The position numbers and the translations under genes were made by a program. Below, one piece after another: positions 1 to 10,413 of a stretch of DNA of 61,812 bases (the first letter of the stretch is position 1; every line of letters begins with the position of its first letter). The notes under the pieces are model-generated. The model ran no database searches and was not told the DNA's origin. It was given only the letters and a program-made list of their open reading frames with translations. Source of the stretch: an uncultured Burkholderiales bacterium (GTDB taxonomy: Bacteria > Pseudomonadota > Gammaproteobacteria > Burkholderiales > Burkholderiaceae_E); NCBI GenBank assembly GCA_903903975.1, contig CAIVAS010000100.1, positions 1 to 61,812 on the forward strand, read 5' to 3'.

Positions 1-564
1 AACAGCGCGCAGGCCTACGGCATGCTGGGGTTGGTTTACATGGAGCTGGGTGAACAGGCCCGGGCCGAGGATGGGTTTCGACAGGCCCTGAAAATCGCGC
101 CCGAAGATTCTGATCTCCTCAACAATTACGGCTGGTTTCTTTGCCAGACCGGTCGGGCTGATCAGGCGCTGCCGCAATTTCAGGCCGCCTTGAAAAATCC
201 GCTCTATGCCACGCCGGCGCGCCCCTTGCATAACGCCGGCATCTGTTCGTTGAGGATCGGCGATCAGGCCGGGGCCGAGTCCTATTTTCTGCGCTCGTTC
301 CAGATTGATCCGCGAAATCCGGTCGCGATGTACAACCTCGCCGAGATCAATCTGAAGCGTGGCGAACTCGATCGGGCGCGCTTTTATTCACGCCGTCTGC
401 TCGACACCTATCCCCCTAGCGCAGAGACGCTCTGGCTGGCGATCCGAATCGAGAGAAAGGGCACTGATCGCGACAGTTTCAACAGTCTGTCGGCGCAGCT
501 TCGCCGGCTTTTCCCTGGCTCCCGTGAAGCGGAGTTACTGCAGCGTGGGGCCTTCGATGCTTGA
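1..564 (+). CDS. pilF: Type IV pilus biogenesis/stability protein PilF (PilW), 5' end cut off by window
   Basis: The frame is open from base 1, so the gene enters from the left; the first ATG at 22 is internal. The 187 visible codons are built of tetratricopeptide repeats (a clear one is LNNYGWFLCQTGRADQALPQ; later AMYNLAEINLKRGELDRARF). In this family the protein is an outer-membrane lipoprotein that helps assemble the PilQ secretin. The lipoprotein signal would lie upstream, so membrane anchoring is inferred. Position directly before rodZ and ispG is the usual betaproteobacterial arrangement. The last codons overlap the start of rodZ by 8 bases, suggesting coupled translation. Confidence 0.88.
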   Translation, partial: NSAQAYGMLGLVYMELGEQARAEDGFRQALKIAPEDSDLLNNYGWFLCQTGRADQALPQFQAALKNPLYATPARPLHNAGICSLRIGDQAGAESYFLRSFQIDPRNPVAMYNLAEINLKRGELDRARFYSRRLLDTYPPSAETLWLAIRIERKGTDRDSFNSLSAQLRRLFPGSREAELLQRGAFDA

Positions 565-1588
565 TTCTTCCGACTCGTCGCAGCATCCGGGGTCGGGTTC
601 GCTGTCTGTCAGTTCGCCTGCCGAGCTTGCGGGTGTGCGCGAGCAGCGCGGCTGGTCGCAGGCCGATGTCGCCCAGCGGCTCAAGTTGCGGGTACGCCAG
701 CTTGACGCGCTTGAGCGAGGCGATTGGGAGGCCTTGCCGGGCCGGGCTTTTATCCGCGGCACCTTGCGGGCCTACGCAAGGCTGCTCGAAGTCGACATCG
801 ACCCGCTGCTGAAGATCGTGGGCGGTTTTGCGCAAGCCGAAGAGTTGCGCCCGTCGGCATCGCTTGGCACGCAGATGCCCCGCTCAGGCGGATTCGGTTT
901 CGATGGTGATACCCGCAGCAATCGACTGCCGTGGGCGCTGCTCGGCGTGCTGGGTGTGATTGCGCTTGCGTTTTTTTTCGGTCGGGACGGCGAGATGACC
1001 AACCCCTCGCAATGGTTTGGTGTGCCGCCTGCGGTGACACCCCCCGGTTCGGCGAAGCCTCCGGCAGCGGGCGCTTCGTCGTCGGCTGATTCGCCGTCTG
1101 ATTCTTCCGCCGCGACGGGTGCCACGACAGTGCCAGTCGATGCGGCTGCAGCGCCGACATTGGTCGTTCCGGGGCCGAGGCTTGCCAACGGCGCTGCGCC
1201 GTTGAATGTGACCGGTGCTGGTCTTGCGCAAGCGTCCGGCTCGTCGACACCGAGCCCGGTCGCCTCCGCGAGCCCGGGCACAGTGGGTGCGCCAGGCGCC
1301 GCCTCTGATGCGCCAGGGGCCGCGCCTGCCGAGCCCGTTCGCGCACCGTCGACCCTGCGAGTCACAGTGAGGCAGGATGCCTGGATCGAGGTCAGGCAAG
1401 CAGACGGTCAAACCGTTTTCAGCGCGATCGTCAGGCCGGGTCCGCCGGTCGATATCGATGCCAAGAAGCCGGTGTCGATGGTGATCGGCAATGCCAACCA
1501 GGTCAGTCTCGAATTCGAGGGAAAGCCCTTCGATTTCAAGTCGCAGACCGTCATGCCCAACAATATTGCGAAGGTAAAACTGCCGTGA
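557..1588 (+). CDS. rodZ: RodZ-like cytoskeletal protein (HTH + single TM + DUF4115)
   Basis: The 343-residue protein starts at ATG 557 inside the end of pilF. Residues about 20-90 form a Cro/RodZ-type helix-turn-helix ([20 protein letters not shown] then [20 protein letters not shown], the typical RodZ 'GRAFIRG' block). A single membrane segment follows ([19 protein letters not shown]), then a long Ala/Pro/Ser/Thr-rich linker and a C-terminal DUF4115-like beta domain ([19 protein letters not shown]). RodZ links MreB to the membrane and maintains rod shape. The linker is low-complexity and should vary among relatives. The stop overlaps the GTG start of ispG by 4 bases. Confidence 0.87.
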   Translation: MLDSSDSSQHPGSGSLSVSSPAELAGVREQRGWSQADVAQRLKLRVRQLDALERGDWEALPGRAFIRGTLRAYARLLEVDIDPLLKIVGGFAQAEELRPSASLGTQMPRSGGFGFDGDTRSNRLPWALLGVLGVIALAFFFGRDGEMTNPSQWFGVPPAVTPPGSAKPPAAGASSSADSPSDSSAATGATTVPVDAAAAPTLVVPGPRLANGAAPLNVTGAGLAQASGSSTPSPVASASPGTVGAPGAASDAPGAAPAEPVRAPSTLRVTVRQDAWIEVRQADGQTVFSAIVRPGPPVDIDAKKPVSMVIGNANQVSLEFEGKPFDFKSQTVMPNNIAKVKLP

Positions 1589-2910
1589 CCACTGCTCCGT
1601 CAGAACCGACTGGCTTCGAGGCACCTCCCATGCCGGTCGGACCGCTTGCGCGTCGGCGATCGCGCCAGGTCGACATTCGCTGGGGCAGTCGGGTTGTGCG
1701 TGTCGGTGGTGATGCACCGGTCGTTGTGCAGTCAATGACCAATACCGATACCGCCGATCCGATTGCCACCGCGATTCAGGTGAAGGCGCTGGCGCAGGCC
1801 GGATCAGAAGTCGTTCGAATTACCGTCAATTCCCCCGAGGCCGCTCGGGAGGTCATCACCCTTCGCGAGCAACTCGACCGGATGGGCGTGGATGTGCCGC
1901 TGGTCGGCGATTTTCATTACAACGGGCACAAGCTTCTGACCCAGTTCCCCGACTGCGCCAAAGCGCTCTCCAAATACCGTATCAATCCCGGCAATGTCGG
2001 CACGTCGAGTCGGCGTGACGGCAATTTTGCTCAGATGATCGAAGTGGCCGCGATGCACGGCAAGCCGGTGCGCATTGGTGTCAACTGGGGCAGTCTCGAC
2101 CAGTCCCTGCTGGCCAGGCTGATGGACGAAAATGCCGCCCGCGCCAAGCCCTTCGATGCCATGCAGGTCATGCGCGAAGCGCTGGTCACCTCAGCCATCG
2201 ACAGCGCCATTCAGGCCGAGGCGCTCGGTCTGCCGGGCAACGCCATCATCCTGTCGGCCAAGGTGTCGAATGTTCAGGACGTGGTGGCGGTCTACCGTGA
2301 ACTCGCACGGCGTTGCGATTACCCCTTGCATGTCGGCCTGACCGAAGCCGGTATGGGCAGCAAGGGCATCGTTGCCTCCACCGCTGCGCTGTCGGTGCTG
2401 CTGCAAGAGGGCATCGGCGACACGATCCGTGTATCACTGACGCCCGAGCCGGGTGGCGATCGCACCCGCGAAGTGATCGTTGCTCAGGAAATCCTCCAGA
2501 CGATGGGGCTGCGGGCGTTTACGCCGCTGGTCATCGCCTGTCCGGGGTGCGGGCGCACCAGCAGCACTTTCTTCCAGGAACTCGCCGAGCATATCCAGAC
2601 CTTTCTGCGCACGCAGATGCCGGTGTGGCGGGCGAATTATCCTGGCGTCGAATCGATGCAGGTGGCAGTCATGGGATGTGTCGTCAATGGGCCTGGCGAA
2701 TCGCGCCATGCCGATATCGGTATTTCCTTGCCGGGCGCCGGCGAGGCGCCGGTGGCGCCGGTCTTCGTCGACGGCGAGCGTACTGTGACGCTCAAGGGCG
2801 ATCACATCGCCCAGGAGTTCCAGGCCATCGTCGAAAACTATGTCCATCGTCGCTACGGCGGATTTGCCGGCGTTTCGGCCACGACCGAGTCCGCAGCGCA
2901 AAACGCCTGA
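1585..2910 (+). CDS. ispG: 4-hydroxy-3-methylbut-2-en-1-yl diphosphate synthase (flavodoxin)
   Basis: This 441-residue protein is IspG/GcpE, the [4Fe-4S] enzyme that makes HMBPP in the methylerythritol phosphate isoprenoid pathway. Visible family blocks are [20 protein letters not shown] near the N terminus, [17 protein letters not shown], and the cluster-binding cysteines in [14 protein letters not shown] plus [13 protein letters not shown] near the C terminus. The length fits the bacterial form without the plant insert. It starts at GTG 1585 (GTGA overlap with rodZ). ispG between rodZ and hisS is a conserved proteobacterial order. Confidence 0.96.
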   Translation: MTTAPSEPTGFEAPPMPVGPLARRRSRQVDIRWGSRVVRVGGDAPVVVQSMTNTDTADPIATAIQVKALAQAGSEVVRITVNSPEAAREVITLREQLDRMGVDVPLVGDFHYNGHKLLTQFPDCAKALSKYRINPGNVGTSSRRDGNFAQMIEVAAMHGKPVRIGVNWGSLDQSLLARLMDENAARAKPFDAMQVMREALVTSAIDSAIQAEALGLPGNAIILSAKVSNVQDVVAVYRELARRCDYPLHVGLTEAGMGSKGIVASTAALSVLLQEGIGDTIRVSLTPEPGGDRTREVIVAQEILQTMGLRAFTPLVIACPGCGRTSSTFFQELAEHIQTFLRTQMPVWRANYPGVESMQVAVMGCVVNGPGESRHADIGISLPGAGEAPVAPVFVDGERTVTLKGDHIAQEFQAIVENYVHRRYGGFAGVSATTESAAQNA

Positions 2911-2967
2911 CCCCCAGAATTCATCAGCTTTGCTGCGTCAACCTTTCCGATTCAACGTCTCCTGATC

Positions 2968-4311
2968 ATGTCCGACGCTGTTCCCCGCTCCCCGACTGAT
3001 GCCACCGCCCGACCTGCCGCAAGGCTGGCCGGTGTCAAGGGAATGAACGATCTCCTGCCCGAGCACACCGAACGGTGGGAGCGACTCGAGCACGCGGTGG
3101 CCGCCTGGGCTCGCAGCTATGGCTATCGGCAGATCCGCACGCCGATCGTCGAGCCGACGGCGCTTTTCAAACGCGGCATCGGTGAAGTCACCGATATCGT
3201 CGAAAAAGAGATGTATTCCTTTGAGGACGCGCTGAACGGCGAGCACCTCACGCTCAGGCCCGAGAACACCGCCGGCGTCGTGCGTGCGGTCATTGAGCAC
3301 AATCTGCTCTACGACGGACCGCGGCGGCTCTGGTACACCGGGCCAATGTTTCGACATGAGCGTCCGCAGCGTGGCCGCTATCGCCAGTTTCATCAGATCG
3401 GCATCGAGGCACTCGGGTTTGCCGGGCCTGATATCGACGCCGAGGTCATCGCCATGAGCCAGAGGCTGTGGGACGATCTCGATCTGACTGACGTGCGTCT
3501 CGAACTCAACAGCATCGGTGATGCAAGCGAGCGCCTGGCCCATCGCGGCGCGCTGATCGCCTATTTCGAAGCAAATGCGACGCTGCTCGATGACGATGCG
3601 CGTCGGCGCCTGCATAGCAATCCCCTGCGTATTCTCGATACTAAAAATCCGTCGATGCAGGCGCTGGCCGAAGCGGCGCCAAGGCTGTCCGATTATCTGG
3701 GCGACGAATCTCGTGCGCATTTCGAGGGTGTGCAGGCTTTGCTGCGGACGATCGGCATCCCGTTCAAGATCAATCCGCGTCTGGTTCGGGGGCTCGACTA
3801 CTACAACCGGACGGTTTTCGAATGGGTCACCGATCGGCTCGGTGCCCAGGGCACGGTCTGCGGCGGTGGGCGTTATGACCCTCTGATCGGTATGCTGGGT
3901 GGCAAACCCGCGCCTGCCTGCGGCTTTGCAATCGGGGTCGAGCGCTTGCTCGACCTGATGAGCCAGTCCGCTCAAAGCGATCAGGGCCCGAGCTGCGATG
4001 TCTATGTGGTTCATCAAGGTGATGCCGCGAGCATGAGTGCATTCAGCGTTGCCGAAGGCCTTCGCAGCGCCGGTCTCGATGTCGTGCTCAATGCCGGTGG
4101 CGGCAGCTTCAAGTCGCAATTCAAACGCGCCGATGCCAGTGGCGCCGAGTTCGCGGTGGTCATCGGCGACGACGAAGCCGCCAACCGGACCGCGACGGTC
4201 AAGGCCCTGCGCAGTGCCGGTGGCGAGCGGGCGGCAGGGCAGCAACACTCGGTGGCGCTCGATGCGCTGGCCGACTATCTGGTCGATGCGCTGGTTGCCA
4301 CCGGCGACTGA
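2968..4311 (+). CDS. hisS: Histidyl-tRNA synthetase
   Basis: The 447-residue class II synthetase charges tRNA-His. It shows [19 protein letters not shown] at the N terminus, motif 2 in [20 protein letters not shown], the histidine-specific blocks [15 protein letters not shown] and GGGRYD, and motif 3 [10 protein letters not shown]. The C-terminal anticodon-binding domain covers roughly residues 345-430. The gene lies in the normal position between ispG and yfgM. A second HisS-like gene in this window (hisZ, 11.5 kb) is the catalytically inactive regulatory paralogue, not a duplicate of this enzyme. Confidence 0.97.
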   Translation: MSDAVPRSPTDATARPAARLAGVKGMNDLLPEHTERWERLEHAVAAWARSYGYRQIRTPIVEPTALFKRGIGEVTDIVEKEMYSFEDALNGEHLTLRPENTAGVVRAVIEHNLLYDGPRRLWYTGPMFRHERPQRGRYRQFHQIGIEALGFAGPDIDAEVIAMSQRLWDDLDLTDVRLELNSIGDASERLAHRGALIAYFEANATLLDDDARRRLHSNPLRILDTKNPSMQALAEAAPRLSDYLGDESRAHFEGVQALLRTIGIPFKINPRLVRGLDYYNRTVFEWVTDRLGAQGTVCGGGRYDPLIGMLGGKPAPACGFAIGVERLLDLMSQSAQSDQGPSCDVYVVHQGDAASMSAFSVAEGLRSAGLDVVLNAGGGSFKSQFKRADASGAEFAVVIGDDEAANRTATVKALRSAGGERAAGQQHSVALDALADYLVDALVATGD

Positions 4312-4345
4312 GTCAGACCGCATCACGTTCATCTACGGAAAGTTT

Positions 4346-4978
4346 ATGGCCTACGATCTCGAGGAACAGGACCAGCTCGACGCCTTCAAGGCGTACTGGA
4401 ACAAATACGGCAACACCGTCCTGACGGTCATCACGGTGCTGCTGCTGGCGGTCGCCGGCTGGCGCGGCTGGGGCTGGTGGCAGCAAAAGCAGGCGGTCGA
4501 GGCATCAGCTGCCTACGAGCAGTTGCGCCAGGCAGTGCAACTCAAGGATATTGCCAAGGTCAAGGTGGCCTCGGGGCAGATCTTCGAGCAGTATCCCCGC
4601 ACCATTTACGGTTCGATGGCGGCGCTTGTCGCCGCTCGTGCCTACTACGATGCCGGTGATATCAAGGCTGCGAAAGCGCCGCTCCAATGGGCGATCGACA
4701 AGGCCGTCGAGCCTGAGCACAAGATGCTTGCCCGGTTGCGTCTGGCGGGTTTGCTGCTCGATGAAAAAGCCTATGACGAAGGCCTGGGCCTGCTGAGCGT
4801 GGCGGATGCCGGATCGTTTGCCGGATTGTTCGCCGATCGCCGCGGCGATCTGCTCCTGGCTCAGGGAAAGCGCGATGAGGCGAAAGCGGCCTATGTCGAT
4901 TCGCTTGCGCGCCTCGATCGCGGCAGTGCGATGCGATCGGTCGTGCAGATGAAGCTCGATGCGCTCGGGGGCGCCTGA
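4346..4978 (+). CDS. yfgM: YfgM-like SecYEG-associated TPR protein
   Basis: This 210-residue protein has a short cytoplasmic head (MAYDLEEQDQLDAFKAYWNK), one membrane segment (about residues 23-41, NTVLTVITVLLLAVAGW) and a periplasmic TPR-like domain. That is the layout of YfgM, an ancillary subunit of the SecYEG translocon that hands substrates to periplasmic chaperones. ATG 4346 was chosen because the family begins exactly here; the reading frame is open further upstream but only inside hisS. The gene for BamB follows after one base, matching the yfgM-bamB pairing in enterobacteria and betaproteobacteria. Confidence 0.85.
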   Translation: MAYDLEEQDQLDAFKAYWNKYGNTVLTVITVLLLAVAGWRGWGWWQQKQAVEASAAYEQLRQAVQLKDIAKVKVASGQIFEQYPRTIYGSMAALVAARAYYDAGDIKAAKAPLQWAIDKAVEPEHKMLARLRLAGLLLDEKAYDEGLGLLSVADAGSFAGLFADRRGDLLLAQGKRDEAKAAYVDSLARLDRGSAMRSVVQMKLDALGGA

Positions 4979-4979
4979 G

Positions 4980-6119
4980 ATGCTCGAGCGTGTGTTCATG
5001 AGTTGGTCCGCACGCATCGCTGTGTTCGCGACCACACTCGTGCTGGCGGGCTGTTTTGGTTCGTCTCGCAAACCGCCCGATCCTCTTCCCGCAAGCACCG
5101 GTGCCGTCAAGGTCTCGCAGCTATGGCGAGTCTCGCTTGATGGTGATTCCGGCATCGGTTTTGCGCCGGTAGCCATCGGCGACAGTGTCTGGGCCGCTTC
5201 CAGCAAAGGCGTGCTGACCCGGATCGATCTCGACAATGGCCGCGCACGCTGGCGCACCCTGACCGGCAAGACCCTGACCGCGGGCGTCGGTACCGATGGC
5301 CTGGTGTCTGTCGTGGCGACGGTCGAAGGCGAGATCCTCGCCTATGACGTCGATGGCAAGTTCAAATGGTCGGCGCAGATCGGTGCCGAGATTGTCACGC
5401 CGCCGGCGGTGGCCGATGGCACGGTGCTGCTCAGAACGACCGATAACAGGGTGCTGGCGTTCGACAGCGATAACGGCAATCGTCGCTGGTCTTTCCAACG
5501 CCAGAATCCACCGCTGGTCCTGCGTCAGTCTGGGGGTGTGGCCATGGTGCCGTCCCTGGGTTTTGTCGGCATGCCGGGTGGCCGACTGGTCGCGCTCGGC
5601 TTGTCCAGCGGATCGCCGCGATGGGATGTGCCGCTGGCGCAACCGCGTGGTGCCACCGAACTCGAGCGAATGGCCGATGTCGTTGGAACGCCGCTGGTCA
5701 TCGGGCAGGAGCTGTGTGCGGCGACCTATCAGGGTCGTGTCGGTTGCCTCAATGCGGCCAACGGCGAGCCGGTCTGGATCAAGGAATTTTCGTCGGCGGT
5801 TGGCCTTGATGTCGACCGGCAAGGCATCGTGGTGCCGGACTCCGGCGATATCGTCCATGCCTTCGACCGCACGGGCGCTTCGGCCTGGCAGCAAAAGGGC
5901 CTCGCTCGCAGGCGACTGTCCGCGCCGCTCATTGCCGCCCGATCGGTTGCCCTGGGCGATTTCGAGGGCAATGTACTTTGGCTCTCGCGTGATGACGGAA
6001 CACTCTCCGCGGTCCGCTCGACCGACGGCAAGGCGATTGTTGCGCCGCCGACTGCAGTCGGTTCAATCCTCGTGGTGCAGACCTCCGGCGGAACGCTTCA
6101 TGCGTTCCGGGTCGAGTGA
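4980..6119 (+). CDS. bamB: Outer membrane assembly lipoprotein BamB
   Basis: The 379-residue protein has a lipoprotein signal (membrane stretch [12 protein letters not shown] then Cys, lipobox LAGC) and repeated PQQ-like beta-propeller blades, for example [32 protein letters not shown] and [12 protein letters not shown]. BamB is part of the Bam complex that inserts beta-barrel proteins into the outer membrane. Start ATG 4980 lies one base after the yfgM stop; ATG 4998 (six residues later) is an equally good signal-peptide start. The gene sits in the usual place between yfgM and der. Confidence 0.93.
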   Translation: MLERVFMSWSARIAVFATTLVLAGCFGSSRKPPDPLPASTGAVKVSQLWRVSLDGDSGIGFAPVAIGDSVWAASSKGVLTRIDLDNGRARWRTLTGKTLTAGVGTDGLVSVVATVEGEILAYDVDGKFKWSAQIGAEIVTPPAVADGTVLLRTTDNRVLAFDSDNGNRRWSFQRQNPPLVLRQSGGVAMVPSLGFVGMPGGRLVALGLSSGSPRWDVPLAQPRGATELERMADVVGTPLVIGQELCAATYQGRVGCLNAANGEPVWIKEFSSAVGLDVDRQGIVVPDSGDIVHAFDRTGASAWQQKGLARRRLSAPLIAARSVALGDFEGNVLWLSRDDGTLSAVRSTDGKAIVAPPTAVGSILVVQTSGGTLHAFRVE

Positions 6120-6130
6120 CGCAGGGCAGG

Positions 6131-7564
6131 ATGCCGACGCCGGTCGTCGCGATCGTCGGTCGACCCAATGTTGGCAAATCGACGCTCTTCAATCGTCTGA
6201 CCCGCAGTCGGGATGCGCTGGTTCACGACATCCCCGGCCTGACCCGTGATCGGCATTACGGCCAGGGTCGGTACGGCGACCGCCGCTTCATCGTGATCGA
6301 TACCGGCGGCTTCGAGCCGGTCGCACGAGACGGTATCGCGGCCGAGATGGCCCGACAGGCGCGCCAGGCGGTCATCGAGGCCGATCTTGTCGTCTTCGTG
6401 GTGGATGGGCGCGGGGGGATGGCGGCCCGTGACCGCGATATCGCCAACGAGCTGCGCCGCACGGCCGCACGGGTGCTGCTGGCGGTCAACAAGACCGAAG
6501 GCATGGCCCGCGAGCAGACGATTGCCGACTTCTGGTCGCTGGGGCTCGGCCAGCCCTTTGCGATTTCGGCTGCTCACGGCGATGGCGTTCGCGAGTTGAT
6601 CGAAGACGCGCTGCCCGAACTCGATGAGCCGACTGTCGACGAACCGCTCGCTGAAGACGTTCGCGCGCCCACCGCGGCCGAGCTCGCAGCACTCGACGCG
6701 CAGCCTGCATCGGTCGATGGCGCCGCCCCGGCCGCAGCGGCTGCAGCTGATCCGAGAGGCCCCCGTCGGGTCAAGGTGGCCGTGGTCGGTCGTCCGAACG
6801 CAGGCAAATCAACGCTGGTCAATACGCTGCTTGGCGAGGAGCGAATGATCGCCTTCGATCAGCCTGGCACGACGCGCGATGCGGTTTCGATCGACTTCGA
6901 GCGCAATGGCAGGCCCTACACCCTGATTGATACCGCAGGCATGCGCAGGCGCGGCAAGGTGACCGATGTGATCGAGAAGTTTTCGGTCGTCAAAACCCTG
7001 CAGGCCATCGAAGACAGCAATGTCTGCATTCTCCTGCTTGATGCGGCCGAGGATGTCGCCGATCAGGATGCGCATATCGCAGGCTATCTGCTTGAAGCCG
7101 GGCGAGCGGTGGTTGTCGGTATCAACAAGTGGGATCTGGCCGACTCGCATCACCGCGATCGCATCAAGATCGAATTCGCCCGCAAACTCGGCTTCCTCTC
7201 GTTTGCCCGGCTGCATTTCGTCGTGGCAACCGAAGGCCGTGGTGTCGGGGCACTGATGAAATCGGTTGATGAGGCGTTTGCTGCGGCCACGGCCAAGCTC
7301 TCGACGCCACGATTGACCCGATCGATGATCGAGGCGGTCGAGCGGCAGCAGCCACCGCGTCGCGGCACGATCAGGCCCAAGCTGCGCTATGCCCACCAGG
7401 GCGGACAGAACCCGCCGATTGTCGTCATTCACGGCAACTCTCTCGACAAGGTGCCGGACAGTTATCGGCGCTATCTCGAGGGCTGGTTCCGCGATCATTT
7501 CGATCTTCAGGGCACGCCTTTGCGAATCGAGTTCCGCACCTCAAGCAACCCGTATGCGCGCTGA
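6131..7564 (+). CDS. der: Ribosome-assembly GTPase Der (EngA)
   Basis: This 477-residue protein carries two tandem GTPase domains and a C-terminal KH-like domain, the signature of Der, which acts in 50S subunit maturation. The first P-loop is [13 protein letters not shown], the second [17 protein letters not shown] and NKWD provide the two NKxD motifs. An Ala-rich acidic linker near residues 165-210 joins the domains. ATG 6131 gives the family-typical start just before the first P-loop. A GTG at 6116 overlapping the bamB stop would add five residues and cannot be excluded. Confidence 0.96.
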   Translation: MPTPVVAIVGRPNVGKSTLFNRLTRSRDALVHDIPGLTRDRHYGQGRYGDRRFIVIDTGGFEPVARDGIAAEMARQARQAVIEADLVVFVVDGRGGMAARDRDIANELRRTAARVLLAVNKTEGMAREQTIADFWSLGLGQPFAISAAHGDGVRELIEDALPELDEPTVDEPLAEDVRAPTAAELAALDAQPASVDGAAPAAAAAADPRGPRRVKVAVVGRPNAGKSTLVNTLLGEERMIAFDQPGTTRDAVSIDFERNGRPYTLIDTAGMRRRGKVTDVIEKFSVVKTLQAIEDSNVCILLLDAAEDVADQDAHIAGYLLEAGRAVVVGINKWDLADSHHRDRIKIEFARKLGFLSFARLHFVVATEGRGVGALMKSVDEAFAAATAKLSTPRLTRSMIEAVERQQPPRRGTIRPKLRYAHQGGQNPPIVVIHGNSLDKVPDSYRRYLEGWFRDHFDLQGTPLRIEFRTSSNPYAR

Positions 7565-7707
7565 AGCCGGCGAATCCTTACGGGCTTGTCGGCTGCTTCG
7601 TCCGATAGCCAACCCGCGGTCAATTCGCTAGATTCATCCGGTGACACTTGCCATGCGGCGATTCACCCCCACAACCACCAAGAAGATCAGGTAGATCCGG
7701 AGCCCCG

Positions 7708-7944
7708 ATGAGCAATAAAGGACAGATGCTGCAAGACCCTTACCTCAATCTGCTGCGCAAGGAGCAGGTTCCGGTGTCGATCTACCTCGTCAATGGCATC
7801 AAGCTGCAGGGCCAGATCGATTCCTTTGATCAGTATGTGGTTCTGCTTCGCAATACCGTGACGCAGATGGTCTACAAGCATGCGATCTCAACCGTCGTGC
7901 CGGCGCGGCCGGTCAACTTCCAGGCAGAAGGCAGCGAAACCTGA
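7708..7944 (+). CDS. hfq: RNA chaperone Hfq
   Basis: The 78-residue protein is Hfq, the hexameric Sm-like chaperone that pairs small RNAs with mRNAs. It shows the Sm1 motif ([20 protein letters not shown]), DQYVVLLRN, and the Sm2 motif [16 protein letters not shown] 7708 follows a Shine-Dalgarno-like CCGGAG and gives the universal start [14 protein letters not shown]. The acidic C-terminal tail is very short (about 10 residues), as in other betaproteobacteria. Its TGA overlaps the probable non-AUG start of hflX. Confidence 0.97.
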   Translation: MSNKGQMLQDPYLNLLRKEQVPVSIYLVNGIKLQGQIDSFDQYVVLLRNTVTQMVYKHAISTVVPARPVNFQAEGSET

Positions 7945-9131
7945 ACAATACTGAATCCCCTGTTTCCCGTGCACTGCTGATCGGCGTCGCACTGGGCCGC
8001 GAGCGTCGAGACGAGGCATCACTCGATGAGCTGTGTGCGCTGGCCGAGTCGGCCGGTCATATCGTGGCTGCCCGGCTGATCTGCCACCGTCCGCGTCCCG
8101 ATCCCAAGCTGTATATCGGCACCGGCAAGGCCGAAGAGATTGCGGCCTTGCTCGACGCTGACGGCACTCAACTCGTGCTCTTCGACCACGAAATCTCTGC
8201 GGTTCAGCAGCGCAACCTTGAGCGCTTGTGGAAGGTGCGAGTGCTCGATCGCACCGAGCTGATCCTCGATATCTTCGGGCAGCGAGCCCGCAGCACCGAG
8301 GGCAAGCTGCAGGTCGAGCTTGCCCAGCTGCAGCATCAGTCTTCGCGTCTCGTTCGCGCCTGGAGCCACCTCGAGCGTCAGCGTGGCGGTATCGGTGTGC
8401 GGGGTGGACCTGGCGAAACGCAGCTCGAGATGGACCGTCGCATGCTCGGAAACCGTATCAAGCAGGTTCGGGAGCGTTTGGCCCGAAGCGAACGCCAGCG
8501 CCAGACCCGCCGCAAGTCCCGGGATCGCAATTCAGCCTTCAAGGTGTCGCTGGTGGGGTATACCAATGCCGGCAAGTCGACCCTCTTCAATGCGCTGACC
8601 GGCGCCGACACCTACGCAGCCGACAAATTGTTTGCCACCCTCGACACCTTGTCCCGAAAGCTGGTCCTGGGTCCGGGATGCGAAATCATTCTGTCCGATA
8701 CCGTCGGTTTCGTTCGCGATCTGCCCCACCAGCTGGTCGAGGCTTTTCGGGCCACGCTCGACGAAACCGCACAGGCCGATTTGCTTTTGCATGTAGTCGA
8801 TGCGGCGGCACCCGACAGGGCAGAGCAGATCGAGCAAGTGCAGCGGGTTTTGGCCGAGATTGGCGCAGATCAGGTCCCTCAGTGGCTGGTCTGGAACAAG
8901 ATCGATCTTGCTGGCCTCGAGCCAGATATCGAGCTGGACGGCTGTGGTAGCATCCACAGGCTCCTCTTGAGCGCCCAAACCGGTGCAGGTCTGCCATTGC
9001 TTCGAAGGGCGCTGTCCGCCTCCTCCGGCACACGAGGCCTCGAGGTTGGTTTTTCCTCTCCCGACTTATTGATCAACCCCAACGGCCTGCCAGATGTGGA
9101 CCCGAATTCGCGCTTTGTTGTCGCTCAATGA
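7941..9131 (+). CDS. hflX: Ribosome-associated GTPase HflX (probable CTG start)
   Basis: HflX is a GTPase that splits stalled ribosomes. Visible parts are the N-terminal HflX domain ([37 protein letters not shown]), the linker [19 protein letters not shown], and the G domain with P-loop [26 protein letters not shown] and NKID. The frame is open back to 7830, but I find no ATG, GTG or TTG in frame before GTG 8064. A start at 8064 would remove the conserved [15 protein letters not shown] strand of the N domain, so a start at CTG 7941, overlapping the hfq stop as CTGA, is proposed (396 residues). If CTG is not used, the gene runs 8064-9131. The product name is secure; the start is not. Confidence 0.85.
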   Translation: MNNTESPVSRALLIGVALGRERRDEASLDELCALAESAGHIVAARLICHRPRPDPKLYIGTGKAEEIAALLDADGTQLVLFDHEISAVQQRNLERLWKVRVLDRTELILDIFGQRARSTEGKLQVELAQLQHQSSRLVRAWSHLERQRGGIGVRGGPGETQLEMDRRMLGNRIKQVRERLARSERQRQTRRKSRDRNSAFKVSLVGYTNAGKSTLFNALTGADTYAADKLFATLDTLSRKLVLGPGCEIILSDTVGFVRDLPHQLVEAFRATLDETAQADLLLHVVDAAAPDRAEQIEQVQRVLAEIGADQVPQWLVWNKIDLAGLEPDIELDGCGSIHRLLLSAQTGAGLPLLRRALSASSGTRGLEVGFSSPDLLINPNGLPDVDPNSRFVVAQ

Positions 9132-10389
9132 TCCTGGTTGGGGCCGCAGTGGCTCGTCGGGTCAGGACGATCAGCGTTCCCGTCAGCAACGCCCCGGTGG
9201 CGGCAATGATGGTCCGCCCGACCTCGATGAGCTCTGGCGAGATTTCAACCGCCGTCTGAATCGCGTGTTCACCAAGGGTGGCGGCAGTGAGCCGCCGCGT
9301 GATGGCGGTGGTCAGTCAGGCCCGTCCTGGCGAGGTGCCGGTACCGGTTTGGGTTTGCTGCTTGGCGTGGCATTTCTGCTTTGGCTTGGCAGCGGTTTTT
9401 ATATTGTTCAGGAAGGGCAGGCTGCCGCCGTGCTGCGCTTTGGTGAATTCCGCTACATGGTCGAATCCGCCGGCTTCAAGTGGCATTTGCCTTACCCGAT
9501 CGAGACGGTCGAACCGGTTGATGTCCAACGCTTGCGCCAGGTCGAAGTCGGCTATCGCACCAACGTCAAGAACAAGGTCGCCCGTGAATCGCTGATCCTG
9601 ACCGGCGACCAGGCGATCGTCGATCTTCAGTTTGCGGTTCAGTACCGAATCACCGATCCCAAGGCCTTCCTCTTCAACAACAATCCCGGCGGTGCGCCTG
9701 AAGAGATCGTGCGCCAGGCCGCTGAAACCGCGGTGCGCGAAGTGGTCGGTCGAATGGGTATCGATCAGGTCCTGTACGAAGAGAAAGAGCAGGTTGCCAG
9801 GGATTCGCTCAAACTGATGCAGTCGATTGCCGATCGTTACAAGGCCGGTATTGGCATTGTTGATGTGACGATCCAGCAGGCTCAACCTCCCGAGCAGGTC
9901 CAGGCAGCCTTTGAGGATGCCAACAAGGCCGCCCAGGACCGTGAGCGTCTGATCAATGAGGGTCGCGCCTACGCCAACGATGTCATCCCGAAAGCCCGAG
10001 GAACCGTGGGGCGTCTGCAGCAGGAAGCCGAAGGCTACAAGCAAAGAGTGATCGCCTCGGCTGAGGGCGACGCCTCGCGCTTCAGGCAGGTTCTCGCCGA
10101 GTACAGCAAAGCGCCGCAGGTGACTCGCGAACGGCTTTACCTTGACACCATGCAGCAGATCTTTGCCAACACCAGCAAGGTCTACATCGACTCCCGCGCC
10201 AGCGGCAATCTCATGTACCTGCCCCTCGACAAGCTGGTGCAGCAGGCGACTGCGGCAGACGCGGTGCGTGCTGCCCCGACAACGCCGCCAGCGGCTGCGC
10301 CTGAGCAGCCTCGCGGTGAAACCCCCTCCATGCCCCCTGCCATGTCGCGTGACGGCCTGCGCGGTCGCGAACGCGATGCCGGGCGCTGA
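9094..10389 (+). CDS. hflK: FtsH-modulating membrane protein HflK
   Basis: The 431-residue protein begins [13 protein letters not shown], the familiar N terminus of betaproteobacterial HflK, followed by a Gly-rich low-complexity stretch, one membrane segment (GLGLLLGVAFLLWLGSGFYI, about residues 88-107) and a band-7/SPFH domain (QEGQAAAVLRFGEF to about residue 330). HflK and HflC form the large periplasmic cage that regulates the AAA protease FtsH. The start at ATG 9094 overlaps hflX by 38 bases; the Pro/Ala-rich C terminus is variable in the family. Confidence 0.93.
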   Translation: MWTRIRALLSLNDPGWGRSGSSGQDDQRSRQQRPGGGNDGPPDLDELWRDFNRRLNRVFTKGGGSEPPRDGGGQSGPSWRGAGTGLGLLLGVAFLLWLGSGFYIVQEGQAAAVLRFGEFRYMVESAGFKWHLPYPIETVEPVDVQRLRQVEVGYRTNVKNKVARESLILTGDQAIVDLQFAVQYRITDPKAFLFNNNPGGAPEEIVRQAAETAVREVVGRMGIDQVLYEEKEQVARDSLKLMQSIADRYKAGIGIVDVTIQQAQPPEQVQAAFEDANKAAQDRERLINEGRAYANDVIPKARGTVGRLQQEAEGYKQRVIASAEGDASRFRQVLAEYSKAPQVTRERLYLDTMQQIFANTSKVYIDSRASGNLMYLPLDKLVQQATAADAVRAAPTTPPAAAPEQPRGETPSMPPAMSRDGLRGRERDAGR

Positions 10390-10413
10390 TCGAGTCGCTG
10401 AAGAAAGCCGAAC

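Noticed and set aside
2938-4332. Long open frame of 464 codons on the minus strand
   Set aside because: It lies exactly opposite hisS, shows no family motif, and its low-complexity His/Arg/Asp-rich composition is what a GC-rich gene gives in the complementary frame.
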